Source: Hypomesus transpacificus (lineage: Eukaryota; Chordata; Actinopteri; Osmeriformes; Osmeridae). From it: 64,000 bases of DNA. The notes under the pieces were generated by a model. It was not told where the DNA came from. It saw nothing but the letters and a program-made list of their open reading frames with translations, and did not search any database. This document shows positions 47,931 through 61,199 of the stretch, one piece after another (positions within the stretch are counted from its first letter, which is position 1; the number at the start of each line of letters is the position of its first letter). The position numbers were made by a program, and so were the translations under genes. The stretch is from contig NC_061073.1 of NCBI RefSeq assembly GCF_021917145.1, forward strand, positions 14,521,205 through 14,585,204, read 5' to 3'.

Positions 47931-50436
47931 CATCATTTACTGTTTTATCAATCTGCTGTGCCTTTTTATGCAGTAAATAGAATTGCATTCATTTCATTCT
48001 TTTGTTTCTCATGTATTTAATTTGTTCATGGTTCCATAGCTAAAATTTTGTCATATTGGTAGATTGGAGTTGGAGCAGTTAAAAGGCAGAGTAGATAATG
48101 TTCTGGAGAAGCACTATTTGTCATATTTGCAAAAATAAACGTAAAATCCCCATAGAAACCAATGAATGGTTTGACAGTAACATTTTCTAAATCCGATATC
48201 TGTGGTTGTTAGGACTATAAAAAACATGACCCATCATTTAGATTAGACAGAACGAAATGATTGGATGGCATTCGGATCGAATTGAATGATTGGATGGGCT
48301 ACTTGTCTGTCTACCTACCTACTTCCCGGCAGAAGTCAGGCAGCGCATTCATGTTTTTGGGGGGAGTGGCTTTGAAAGGAGGGGGTGGGACATTTTGGTT
48401 TGAATCATTTCAAACTCAAGCCAAAATTGCTAGATTCGCAAAACTACCCTGCCTTTAAGCTACTTTGCTTGTTATTTGTGGCGAGATTCATGGCTCCGTC
48501 TGTATTTCTGGTTTGCTTGTCGTGTGTTGCTGACTTGTGTCCAGGCATGTGTACGTTTTTAACAACTGTCATCTACAGTATGAATTAAAACCCATTAAAT
48601 CATACGTTAAATCCTTTTATTCACTACATTTAGCAGGGACGATTTCAACATATGGGCTCATTTTAAAGAGGATTTGCTTTGACATGTCAATCACTTATCA
48701 GAATCACGACAGTATCAACCTCAACCTTTTAGAAATGATGTCCCTTCCCATATAACCAAGCGGCAGAAATTCGAAGACTTGCGCATATATTATATAGTAT
48801 ATATAGATGTATATAATGCATCTTCGCTGTAACATCAACGTTGTGAATATAGCCTACGTGGAAAACTATTGCAGTATAATAATATGAATAGCTTATTACA
48901 GTATTGACAATACAAAACATTTTACTTTGGTTTGTTACTGTGTGCATTCCCTCAAAAGTTGTTCCTTTGCAAAACTGTTGAAAACTGTTTGGCGAAAGTC
49001 AGTAACAGAGGAAATTCAAGTTAGGTGCTCTACTTGAGGGAATACTGCTTTTCTATTCATAGACCATGTAGAAAATACATCATACAAAATGCATGTGTGA
49101 ACTCCAAAATTGCCTGGACCAAGGTATCTTTACATTATGACGAGAAACGTAGTTAGTTAGTAACTCAGTTAATTTTCAATCTGAAGTGACAGGAAGAGGC
49201 TTTGAAATAGGTAATAAGGGATGCTACAATATATTATACAGTAAAGAATACCCTCAATGACATTGATTTACTGATTCATATGCTGTGATATCAGCATTTA
49301 TGTAGTCCCTATTTTGCCCAGCCTTTTCACCCTGTAATGATCACCATGGTAGTTATACTACTAACACCGGTGTGGTTAACAGTGAGCAAATATACCAACA
49401 GTTTAACCAGGGTGAAACAGCACAAGCAAACAGCTTGATGCTTGTGGTGTTCCACCCACAACTTCAATACAGTTCTGTTCTTCATGTTAGCAAAATACAA
49501 ACATACCTTTTTGGGAGTCCATACACTTATGACATGGAAAACAAAACATTCTACAACAACAGTCATTAGTAAAAGTTGACTTCTGTCCACACATCTCACC
49601 ACTTCTAGTGAATTGTGTGTGCTACCCTTGGCAGTAGACTTAAACAAAAATCATCAAAAATCATGCTGTTGTTTCCCCTTGTCATCGTCATCACTGTCTT
49701 CTCCCTCCTCATCCATTGTGGCCTAGAAAGTGAGAAAGTATACATTAAGTTAGGTTTTTGCATTTCAGTTGTATTATGTGTTAATGTCATAATAAAACTT
49801 ACTTTTACCAAACACCTTTCCCAACCTTTCCCTTCGTACTCTAACCCATAGTAGCCTATATGCAGCGTGTGGTCATATGTTAATATATACAGAAGGTATA
49901 AACAGGTATTTTTGAATTAGCCTACGGATTGAAGCATGTTGATAATCAGAATGTATTTTCTGAGTGTATAATAATAGTTATACAGATTCATATTAAACAT
50001 ATTACTGTATTCTTCACTTATTTATAATAGCAAATGCATATAACTTACCGTCATTGTGTTCTGATAATTCTGCAGAAGACACGTAGAGGATGGCTTTAAA
50101 GGCTACTGCCAGAAACTCAACTGGAAAAGTCAGGTGAAGGACTCCTCCCCCATACCAGTCAGCTTGTGTTGGAAAGCCCCTGACAGCAACACAAGAGGAT
50201 CTTATATAATTGGATATAGAGTATATGCACTAGCCAAATCCCATACCAAATATTTATAGTGCATTAATCGATTTATTTGAAAAAATTACTCCTTGCAAAA
50301 AGGAAAACAAATGGGTTATTCCCTGGGTGATTGGATAGGCCTATAATAAAATAATATTTCTACAAAGCATGAGGCAAGATAACACGTGAGAATTACTTGT
50401 GTAGCCTACTGTACAGTCATATAGTTGTATAGTATA
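47931..50436. other. Spacer with a possible dispersed repeat and weak exon candidates
   Basis: AATAAA at 48134-48139 may end the preceding gene. The stretch 48050-48470, with CCCATAGAAACCAATGAATG and a GGGGGGAGTGGCTTTG block, has the look of an eroded dispersed repeat. On the minus strand 50049-50179 is open with AG/GT borders, and 49.66-49.72 kb encodes an acidic tail, but the two do not join cleanly. Nothing else is supported. Confidence 0.35.
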
Positions 50437-50438
50437 TA

Positions 50439-52099
50439 CAGTGCCCTCCAAAAGTATTGGAACAGTGAGGCCAATTCCTTTATTTTTGCTGTAGACTGAA
50501 AACATTTGGGCTTGACATCAAACGATGAATGTGAAACCAGAGATCAACGTTTCAGCTTTTATTTCCAGGTATTTACATCAGGATCTGATGCACAAATTAG
50601 AAAATATCACCTTTTTGTTCGAACCCACCCATTTGTCACGTGAGCAAAAGTATTGGAACATATGACTGACAGGTGTGTTTTGTTGCCCAGGTGTGTCCTA
50701 TTACATACATTATTCAATCAATAAATACCACTGAATGTCTACACTCAGGTTCAGATTGGGTAAGATAGGTTTTGTCTATGCAGACTGTATTCAGAGGTGA
50801 AAACAACATGAAAACCGGAGCGCTGTCTTTGGGTGAAAAACAAGCAATTGTGAGTCTTAGAGAAGATGGAAAATCAATCAGAGCCATTGCAGAAACATTG
50901 GCCATAGCCAGTACAACCATTTGGAATGTCCTGAAGAAGAAAAAAACTACTGGTGTACTAAGTAACAGACGTCGAACAGGTAGACCAAGGAAAACATCAG
51001 CAGTTGATGACAGAAACATTGTGAGAGCTGTAAAGAAAGACCCTAAAACAACTGTTAGTGAGATCAGCAACAACCTCCAGATGGCAGGAGTGAAGGTATC
51101 ACTATCTACTGTTCGCAGAAGACTTCATGAACAAAAGTACAAGGGCTACACCAGAAGATGCAAACCACTCATTAGCAAGAAGAATAGGAAGGCCAGGCTG
51201 GAATTTGCCAAAAAGTACAGAGATGAACCTCAAAAATTCTGGGACAAAGTTTTATGGACTGATGAGACAAAGATTAACTTTTACCAAAGTGATGGAAAGG
51301 CTAAAGTTTGGAGAAAGAAAGGAACTGCTCATGATCCCAAACACACAAGCTCATCTGTGAAACACGGTGGAGGTAATGTCATGGCTTGGGCTTGCATGGC
51401 TTCTTCTAGGACGGGCTCATTAATCTTCATTGAGGATGTAACACATGATGGCAGCAGCAAAATGAACTCGGAAGTCTACAGAAACATTTTGTCTGCCAAT
51501 TTAAGGAAAGATGCAACCAAACTGATTGGCAGAGCCTTCATCATGCAGCAAGATAACGACCCAAAACACACTGCCAAAACAACAAAGGAGTTCATCAGGG
51601 GCAAGAAATGGAAGGTATTAGACTGGCCAAGTCAATCTCCAGACTTAAACCCTATAGAGCATGCATTTTACCTGCTTAAGAGGAGACTGAAGGGAGGAAC
51701 CCCACAAAACAAACAACAACTGAAAGAGGCTGCAGTGAAAGCCTGGGAAAGCATCAAAAAGGAAGAATGCAAAAGTTTGGTGACGTCAATGGGTCACAGA
51801 CTTGCTGCAGTTATTGAAAGCAAAGGATTTGCAACTAAATATTAAGTCTTATTCACTTAAATATGTTTTAAGTATATCTGTTCCAATACTTTTGCTCACA
51901 TGACAAATGGGTGGATTCAAACAAAATGTGATATTTTCTTAGTTGTGCATCAGATCCTGATGTAAATACCTGGAAATAAAAGCTGAAACGTTGATCTCTG
52001 GTCTCACGTTCATTATTTGATGTCAAGCCCAAATGTTTTCAGTCTACAGCAAAAATAAAGGAATTCGCCTCACTGTTCCAATACTTTTGGAGGGCACTG
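50439..52099 (+). mobile_element. Tc1-like DNA transposon, apparently complete
   Basis: A 1661-bp element flanked by TA on both sides (50437-50438 and 52100-52101). The terminal inverted repeats are about 220 bp long and differ at only about ten places. Each contains an outer and an inner copy of an AAAAGTATTGGAACA core, the IR/DR layout of many fish Tc1 elements. The outer ends read CAGTGCCCTCCAAAAGTATT. One open transposase gene lies between the repeats. The small repeat divergence suggests a fairly recent insertion. Confidence 0.95.
50778..51845 (+). CDS. Tc1-type transposase (DD34E), uninterrupted frame
   Basis: About 355 residues from the ATG at 50778; a second ATG at 50808 would give 345, nearer the usual size. 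The N-terminal paired-like helix-turn-helix region holds SLGEKQAIVSLREDGKSIRA and an AT-hook-like RRRTGRPRKTS. The catalytic DDE triad is complete: WTDETKINF, QQDNDPKHT and, with 34 residues between the second Asp and the Glu, DLNPIEHAFY. A glycine-rich box, KHGGGNVMAWACM, sits between the first two. The frame has no stop or shift from start to end. Cut-and-paste transposition between TA sites is the family's known activity; whether this copy is active cannot be told. Confidence 0.95.
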   Translation: MQTVFRGENNMKTGALSLGEKQAIVSLREDGKSIRAIAETLAIASTTIWNVLKKKKTTGVLSNRRRTGRPRKTSAVDDRNIVRAVKKDPKTTVSEISNNLQMAGVKVSLSTVRRRLHEQKYKGYTRRCKPLISKKNRKARLEFAKKYRDEPQKFWDKVLWTDETKINFYQSDGKAKVWRKKGTAHDPKHTSSSVKHGGGNVMAWACMASSRTGSLIFIEDVTHDGSSKMNSEVYRNILSANLRKDATKLIGRAFIMQQDNDPKHTAKTTKEFIRGKKWKVLDWPSQSPDLNPIEHAFYLLKRRLKGGTPQNKQQLKEAAVKAWESIKKEECKSLVTSMGHRLAAVIESKGFATKY

Positions 52100-52101
52100 T
52101 A

Positions 52102-54228
52102 TGTAATTGCTTCAGCACACGTGCACACGTCAATAACTTGAATATGTAAATAAACGCAAATGTTCATGTTAAACCTAATATACGAACCTATAAATATGCA
52201 CTGTTGAAAGGAGTGACAGTTGCCTCTTTCATTTCCTTAAAGCACGAGACTGTCTTCACTGTAGGTTTCGTTTGCAACAAAGTTTCATTTCTGCTCTGGC
52301 TCAGTGTGTTTGCTTTTGTTTCTGATTGTTAACTGATTGTTAAGTCATAACAACACACCTTGCCGAGTCGAATGAAAATAATGAATTAATTTAGCATATC
52401 CTTTTATCCAAAGTGACATACAAGAAAAAATGCAACCTGTGAACTCTTGATTTGCACCTCAGTGCTTTACGATTAAGCATACCCATCCCATAAGATTACC
52501 CTCTCATTATTTTATGAGGCAGTTAGGCTATGACTAATCTGTTTTTGTATGTCCTGGTTTATTGTGTGCCTTACGTGGCACACATAACATCGGGGTGTGT
52601 AATGTATGCAAGATGATGCTTTATGGTTTAACAGGCTTGGGTGTGTCCTATATGAAAGGTTTGTTGTTGCCAAGTGTATGAAATCCCAACAATTTAAGCT
52701 CCAAGCAACATTTGGGCTATCCATATTTTGGTACACTACTCACTTATGGTCTTCACAGACATGGAAATATACAAATGATTGATACACCACATCGTTTCAG
52801 TTGCAAAGGTTTGTACAGTTTTTATTGGAACAGTTTTAAATGTTTTTTTTTTCTTCAGAAAAATGCGTTCTGCTTTAATTTTTTATAAAGGGGTTGTGTT
52901 TCTCAGCAGGCCCCCCCGAGCCGCCGAACCAAGCAACACAGACAACCAGAAGCCAACCGGGAAAGGGGAATTGGAACAAGTATTTGTTTGGCTTTGGTTT
53001 GGTTGCTTCTGTAGTCTAGGTTTTTTGGTTCGTGGTTTGAGGTCAGTGCGTTATTGTAGCACTGGCTCTGCACGCGCCGCTCCCTGCCGTACAGGTATGG
53101 GAACACGACGCATTGGACTTGTACCAACGGCAGGTAGCCCTCCTCACAGGCTGCATCAGGGCTACACACGGTCCAGGTCAGCACACGAGAGAAGACAACT
53201 GCACATGTGCATGCGCGGAGTCACCCTGGGGGGGTGACTCACTACAGCGCACCCATGTTCAGTTGTCTTTTATCACGTGAGGCGTGGCCCATGTTGGCCC
53301 TGAGGCAGGTTGTGAGGGGTGACTGCCTATTGCAGGCCGCATCCAATGCGTCGTGTCTTCATGACGGGACGGCCAAGGGAGTGACGTGACCCTGCCCTTG
53401 GCAGCGGGGATTTCTTCGCCATCTCTTCCTCCTCTTCTCTCGTCTCCTCACTATGGGGAAACAAATTGTGGGCAGATTATATACTAATTCATTTACATTA
53501 TTACGTCTTTGTTCATAGTTTTTTCATTACTGTTGTTGTTTTGGGTCATCTGTTTGTAGGTATGATGAGCGTGTTTAAACTTACACAGGTATGGGTTATT
53601 CCCATGAATGTCCAATTACAGCAAGCAGAAAGGGTGGGGCTCCATGGAGTAGGGGCTCCAGAAGTAACCGATTAAAGATCAATGGTCACAGTCCTGTGGA
53701 ATAACAAAGTAGGAACACATATGACAAATGTATCGTACCCAAGGTTGGATTTATCTCATTCATATAACTACACAAGTATAATTCATAAATATACAGATCC
53801 TGACAAAATGCTATGTTTTAATTACATATCTAATTCCATCTAGAAAACAACATGATTGTCTTTCCCCCCCACTTCATACCAAGTACCCATTGTAGTCATA
53901 AATTACATGTTCTAAGCATATCAAGTTTAAAACACAAACTTTAAAAAACACATCTTAAATATGTTATGCAAACATGTATGCCAAAAAAACCATCCAACTC
54001 ACCCCATGGTTTCTGCAGTGGGGGTGAAACCACCGCAGAATAGAAAGGACTGGTTTAGCTCCGGGTTTTCTTTTTATGTTCAGTGACAGTGCCGCCCCAC
54101 CCATGAGTCTCCTCCCAGAGCTAACGACAGCTATTACAGGAAAGCACCTAAATAACCCTCAGTACGCCCTGTGCTGCGATCCTTCTCTTACTTTCATTTC
54201 CAGCACAATAACACTCCCCTTTCTGTTT
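52102..54228. other. Non-coding spacer with old SINE tail and GC-rich palindrome
   Basis: No supported exon. 52385-52480 resembles a heavily decayed SINE tail (TTTATCCAAAGTGACATACAA). The notable structure is the imperfect palindrome at 53075-53390, listed separately. The rest, including a C-run near 53865, has no recognisable content. Confidence 0.4.
53075..53390. repeat. Large imperfect inverted repeat (GC-rich)
   Basis: Arms of roughly 140-150 bp mirror each other around 53229. The centre is exact (GAGTCACCC facing GGGTGACTC). Further out, GTTGTCTT, a block with CTGTGAGGAGGG versus TTGTGAGGGG, and an exact 15-mer ACACGACGCATTGGA / TCCAATGCGTCGTGT face each other. The whole is much more GC-rich than its flanks. 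There is no terminal duplication typical of a transposon that I can see. It might be an inverted duplication of an older sequence. Confidence 0.75.
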
Positions 54229-54236
54229 GTTCCAGA

Positions 54237-55686
54237 CAGGGCCGTACGCAGGGCCCAAAAAATACTGAGGTCATGAGTCAGAACTTCTAGGCGGGTTCGG
54301 GGGCATGCTCCCCCGGAATTTTTTTAAATTACATTATTTAAATATGGCCATTTTCTCTTATTGAGTCTTAAGGAGCAAAAACATCATCATTATGACTTTT
54401 GAATATGGGGCGGTGTGGAGCTTTTGAAATTTTGAGGTAAACATGGGGCATTCTGAGGCTTTTTGAAGGACCTTTATGGGACTCATGAAGTAAGGGCAAG
54501 TTACCACCATTTTTTTAAAATTATTATTATATGGCAACGACGGTACGAGCGTTCTGATTGGATAATGAGTAGTCACCCCAGCCGCGTATTGCCCTCCTCG
54601 CCGGTCAATACGGATCCGTATTGCCCTCTGACGTCAGCTTCAAAATGAGCGATATGGACAAGTCAGCTGCTGAGTTTTACTATCCAGATGATGCTGAAAA
54701 GCTTTGTCATCGAAAGTGAGGATGAAGACCAGACTCTTTGAATCACTTGTGTCGTTATTTTGTGATGAAATTAAAGCCATTTTAGCAGAACCATGTTGTC
54801 AGCTTTCTATAAAAAGTAATGAGTTGCTTGGCAACACATGAAACACACCGTGAGAAGACTTGAGAGCTAGCTACAATTAGCCTAAAGGTACCATTTATTT
54901 TCGTTTACAAAATGAAAAGAATCTAAAATTGCCATATAATAAACTACTTACTAACCTCGACCGTTCGGTCATGCCGGGAAATATCAAACTGAGGCTGGAA
55001 CGTATCGACCGAGCGATAGCGAGTCAGTTTGATATTTCCCAATTGCCACTGAATTTCATTTTCAATCAATCACATCAATGACATATCAATCGCAAAATGA
55101 ATGTTGATTCAACCGGTGGAAATTGATTGACAACCGGTACTGACGGAGTTAACCAAACTTTGATTTGATGTTTCCTTATCCGAGTAGTACGTTGCTGCAA
55201 TACAAATATTTCCACATGAAAATGAATCTTTCTTCTCACAGTCATCTGCCACTTAAACTTCTCTTAACCTACATGTTTAGTTTGCTGCGCTCCTCTTCCA
55301 GTGACTGTAACTAACATAGGCTATTCACTAACAGTAGCGGTATGTCTATGGCAGAGCCATAGAAAAATATTCTGCAAATTCTTTTTCTATGGCTCTGGTC
55401 TATGGCGGTAACATCAGCGTCCGACTTGTGTTTGGTGGTTACCATAACGACAGTACGTTTTGTTGATGACGCGCAGCACGTATGTCCAAACTCTTGAGCT
55501 ACTCGGCTCTTCAAGTATAAAATCACGTTACGGTTTGTGGGAGACCAAGATCATCGTCCTGCAGTCAGTTTCACGTGTACTTTATTTTGAGTTTATATAC
55601 CACGATTTAAGCACACAAAAAAACTGAAATACGAAAAAAATACCGAGGACACGACCTCGGTGTCCTCAATGGTAGTTACGGCCCTG
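54237..55686. mobile_element. Non-autonomous hAT element with exact 8-bp target duplication
   Basis: The 1450-bp element starts CAGGGCCGTACGCAGGGCCC and ends TACGGCCCTG. It is flanked by the exact duplication GTTCCAGA (54229-54236 and 55687-55694), the hAT signature. Inside are a CGGGGGCATGCTCCCCCGG-like palindrome, CAATACGGATCCGTATTG, and a hairpin with exact arms GGGAAATATCAAACTGA / TCAGTTTGATATTTCCC (about 54978-55039) that may be a separate insertion. No transposase frame is present. Confidence 0.85.
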
Positions 55687-55912
55687 GTTCCAGATAACCC
55701 TGTTATAATCTGTCAAACTTTATTCGCAGACTTACATATACAGACAAAACAACACACAAAATACATTACACACAAACACAATAGAGGATGAAGGTTTAGA
55801 AAAAGAAATGTTCTAGAGCAGTGGTTCTTGACCCTGTCCGCAGGGAACCCCTGTCCTCAGGGAACCCCTGTCCTGCATGTTTTAGATTTTTCCCTGCTCC
55901 AACTAACCTGAT

Positions 55913-56265
55913 TCAGAATCAGAATGGGATTTATTCGCCATGAAAGTTTGCACAGACAAGGACTTTGCTTTGGCAGGAAGGTGCATACAATAAACATATA
56001 AGAACCTAAAATTTAAATATTTGGACTATCTATACTAAGGGTACATAAACTAGCAGTATTAATGTAGTATATCAAGGCCAAATCAAAGGTAAAGGCCAAA
56101 ATAGCTCCAGACTCGAGAGAGTTAAGTGGAATTAGAATTAAACAATATATACAATAAAATAAAATATAAGTAGCCGTAATTTGCAATATAAAAATACAAA
56201 AAAGCCGTTATCTAGCTCTGTAGAAGCCTGTATGAACATGCGGCCTGAACATAAATCCTGAACAT
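55913..56265 (-). repeat. LINE 3'-end fragment inside the MITE
   Basis: Begins GAATCAGAATGGGATTTATT and contains AGGAAGGTGCATACAATAAA, the reverse complement of the fragment at 2335-2488. It interrupts the central part of the outer palindromic element. The right border is approximate. Confidence 0.6.
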
Positions 56266-56279
56266 GGAAGCCTGGTAAC

Positions 56280-56937
56280 CACGGGCGTCGTTAGACCCTT
56301 TTTACTGGGGCACGTGCCCCAGTAAAAATCTGCTGTGCCCCAGTAAAATCTAAAGTTTGAGTTTGAACAATTTACTTCATTAGTCAGTGCATTAATTTAG
56401 ATTGATGATCCCGGAAAAAATGTACACAGTATCCTAATCAACGCCAGGGGGGTATTCCAGAAAGCAGGTTATGCAACATAACTGGGTAAATTTGCAATGT
56501 TGTGCTGGGTTTCAGCTGGGGAGAACTTACCCTGGTGTGTCACATAACCTGCTTTCTGGAATACGCCCCAGGTGTCGGACTCAGCACACAATTCAGAATT
56601 GAGGTAGACTAAGAAAACATTACAAAACTAAAGATAGTTTGTAAATGATAGGCCTACCGATCATCCTATTTGGACTAAAACATAAAAACAATATTACATG
56701 AAGCTCAAAAAAACAGTATTTGCCCTCAAATAAATGTAAAAAAAAATGAAAGCGCTCGCATTAGCTATTTATGTCCCTGCCAAAGCTGATATTAAACTTG
56801 CGTCGTTGAACTGTTGTATAGAGGGTTAAGCAAGGTTAGCCTAGTAGTGCATTGAGCGCAGCAAGCTTGAAATAAAAAAAGGGATATGAATTAGGGGCCT
56901 GTGACCCAGTAGAGGTTTATGTCTAACAACGCCTCTG
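56280..56937. mobile_element. Non-autonomous hAT element nested in the MITE
   Basis: 658 bp with ends CACGGGCGTCGTTAGAC and, in reverse, CAGAGGCGTTGTTAGAC. It is flanked by CTGGTAAC (56272-56279) and CTGGTAAG (56938-56945), an 8-bp duplication with one change. A GGGGCACGTGCCCC palindrome lies near the left end. No coding region. Confidence 0.8.
56447..56569. mobile_element. Small palindromic MITE, innermost of the nest
   Basis: About 123 bp with arms GGTATTCCAGAAAGCAGGTT and its mirror AACCTGCTTTCTGGAATACG around a short centre. Its family (possibly Harbinger-type) is not settled, as no clear short duplication is seen. Confidence 0.65.
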
Positions 56938-57770
56938 CTGGTAAGGAATATGCATTTGAATTAGGTGTGTTGGAGCCAAGAAACATCTAAAATATGCAGG
57001 ACAGGGGTTCCCCGAGGACAGGGTTAAGAACCACTGTTCCAGAGAAACAACTGAAGTTGAACTTGTTCTTGTTCAAACAAACACCTTGTTTGTTAGAACC
57101 AAGATGACCTCATTTTCTGATTCATTATCATGAACACACCCTCTCATATCTCTATTTTGATGCACCATGATAGGATGTTTAGATAAAACCTTGCTTTGTT
57201 GCAATACATACTTGAATATTATTAATTCAATTGCCCAAGTATAACCACCCTGCTCTAGAGTCATTCTATCCTGCCTTCAGTTTCCTAAATCTTCTTTGGG
57301 AGGGTTTGGGGTTTCTTAAGAGCGTGATACTAACACACACACACAGTGAGCCACAGTCAAGCAAGCTACCCCTCTGGTGGAATGAAGCTGCCATTTAATG
57401 ATCACTAAGGGTTTGTATTGGAGGCTCCCTGGAATGTAGTCACTGAAACAACCTTGCATGTTGTTAGAAGGTACATAAATGAAATATTGCACATCATGTA
57501 TAACAGTGTAAATTAGGATCACGACTCATACTGTATTAAAGAACACAAAACCCCAATCTGCAGATATGTACTGAAGCTACAACCGGATAGGAAAGATGGG
57601 CAGGATGTGCTTTGTGTTTTAACAGCCCTCCCTGGTAGATCACTGAGGCAGGCCTTAGACTGAGGCTTTTCAAGAAAGCTTGGCAACAGTCCCCCTACTT
57701 TCTACTGGTAAGTATGATTCATTGCTATGAAAGAAACTCAAGACAATTGTTTTTTAATATAGTCATTTTC

Positions 57771-57776
57771 TTTATT
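57771..57776 (-). terminator. arf4 polyadenylation signal
   Basis: AATAAA on the minus strand about 1.3 kb after the arf4 stop. The stretch 57777-59095 is the likely 3' UTR; no other gene is seen there. Confidence 0.6.
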
Positions 57777-59095
57777 TAGATTTTTTGTAAAACAATTAGC
57801 ACAATTTAACAGTGGCAGCTCCATGCAAATTATCAAAGCATTGGTTGGAATGTTTGCCCAGTGCAGTTACGGGGCAGGTGTGTGTGTGTATTAGAGAGAG
57901 TTGGAAAGCAGAGTCAGATTAAGCACATATCAGCCGTCAAAATACCAACAGAAGCCACTAGCAAACACTGCTGGGTCAAAGAATGCCACTCAATTGTACC
58001 ACAAGTACATTGGCCATGGACCAATACTGAGGAACTCCAGCCTACCTTTCCTCACCCCTTTTAGAGGCCTATTGACTGGATGCTGGACAGGTAGGGTCAG
58101 GGTTTCCACTTCTGTTGAACACTTGCCTGAGGCACAATGTCTCAGCATGGGGGGGGGGGTCTCCAGTATTAAAACTAAACACAGAAACATCCTGGTTGAG
58201 GGAGTGCCCACACACATTCGAGCAATCTGTGCTCACAAAACCCTGTGGTTTCCACTTCCCATAACTTTCGTCAGAGCACATGAGGAAATTACTTATTGCA
58301 TAACGTTGTCCTGTTGAAACAGGACAGAAAAACATCACTGGTAAAGTATCTGTCTCTGGGGAGGAGAGTGCAACTACACAACCAGATAAGAAAGGATTAG
58401 ATCAAGGCCAAGAAGTAACATACAAGAGCCTTAGGTTTATATCACTTCCAAATCCATTCTAATCTTGTTCTAGTTGCTCCGGACCTATCGTGAGATGCGA
58501 TGGCATGGGACTGAAGACACAGAGGTGAGGAGGGAAAGGCCAGCCGGGCTTGTAGGCTCAATGTCCATTAGGCCAAGTGAAGCTACGAAGACGGGTACAA
58601 GTTGCCCATAAAAATATATATTTACACAAAAACAAAAAGAGAGAAAACAAATAAAAATGGACCAAACTTTGTAACTCCTCTCCTGCATTTGTTGTCGTGA
58701 ACAACATCTCCCTACTCTACCTGTGCACTGCATAGGGGTGAGAAGAAAAGAAAACTCCCAAAGATTCTCCCCGCTGTTTACGTGATGTCTCCTGCTGCCA
58801 TTTGCAGAACATGCAACTGAAAGCTTAACTTATCTGCTGCTATATGAAATGGGGATAAGGAAGTAAATTAAAGGGATGTGTAGGGATAACTATAAAGTAA
58901 AAGGGGGAAAAAAGATGTTCCAATAAGTATTGATTGCATTGTCCGACAGTTATGTCCTTCCTGTGCAAACAGGTAATTGGAGATCAAATATCTCTTGATT
59001 GGATGTCTTGATCTTCCTTCCCCTTCATTTGCTGTTCTTTTCTCTCCCTCTCTCTCTCTCTCTCTCCCTCTATCCAGTCGGCCTGTCGTTTCACT

Positions 59096-61003
<1,908 letters not shown>

Positions 61004-61199
61004 TTTTTCAATATAAATTTGAGCACCTTTCTTATATGTTGTTGATATAATACAAAACGTGTGGTTAGCTCAGTTTATGATTTCGAAGTGAGGAAAAGGC
61101 GAGCACCGTTCGTGTCCTTTCCTGATGCCACGTCCGGGGCCAACGTGGAACTCACAACGTCATGTGTTTTGAATAAACTTTATGAACAACACTTTACAA

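Larger units (their letters stand above)
55819..57036. mobile_element. Palindromic hAT-like MITE, outer shell of a nest
   Basis: Ends read CAGTGGTTCTTGACCCTG and, in reverse, CAGTGGTTCTTAACCCTG. The flanks TTCTAGAG (55811-55818) and TTCCAGAG (57037-57044) match at 7 of 8 bases, as a hAT duplication. It is the same family as 44043-44202 but is expanded to 1.2 kb by inner insertions: a LINE fragment, then another hAT element, which itself holds a small palindromic element. Confidence 0.75.

Noticed and set aside
48491-48588. ATG followed by a signal-peptide-like stretch (MAPSVFLVCLSCVADLC)
   Set aside because: It ends after about 30 codons, lies beside a likely dispersed repeat, and has no partner exon downstream before the Tc1 element.
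52779-53389. Long plus-strand frames across the GC-rich palindrome
   Set aside because: No start context or clear homology, and the frames reflect GC content and the inverted repeat. Only the repeat is reported.
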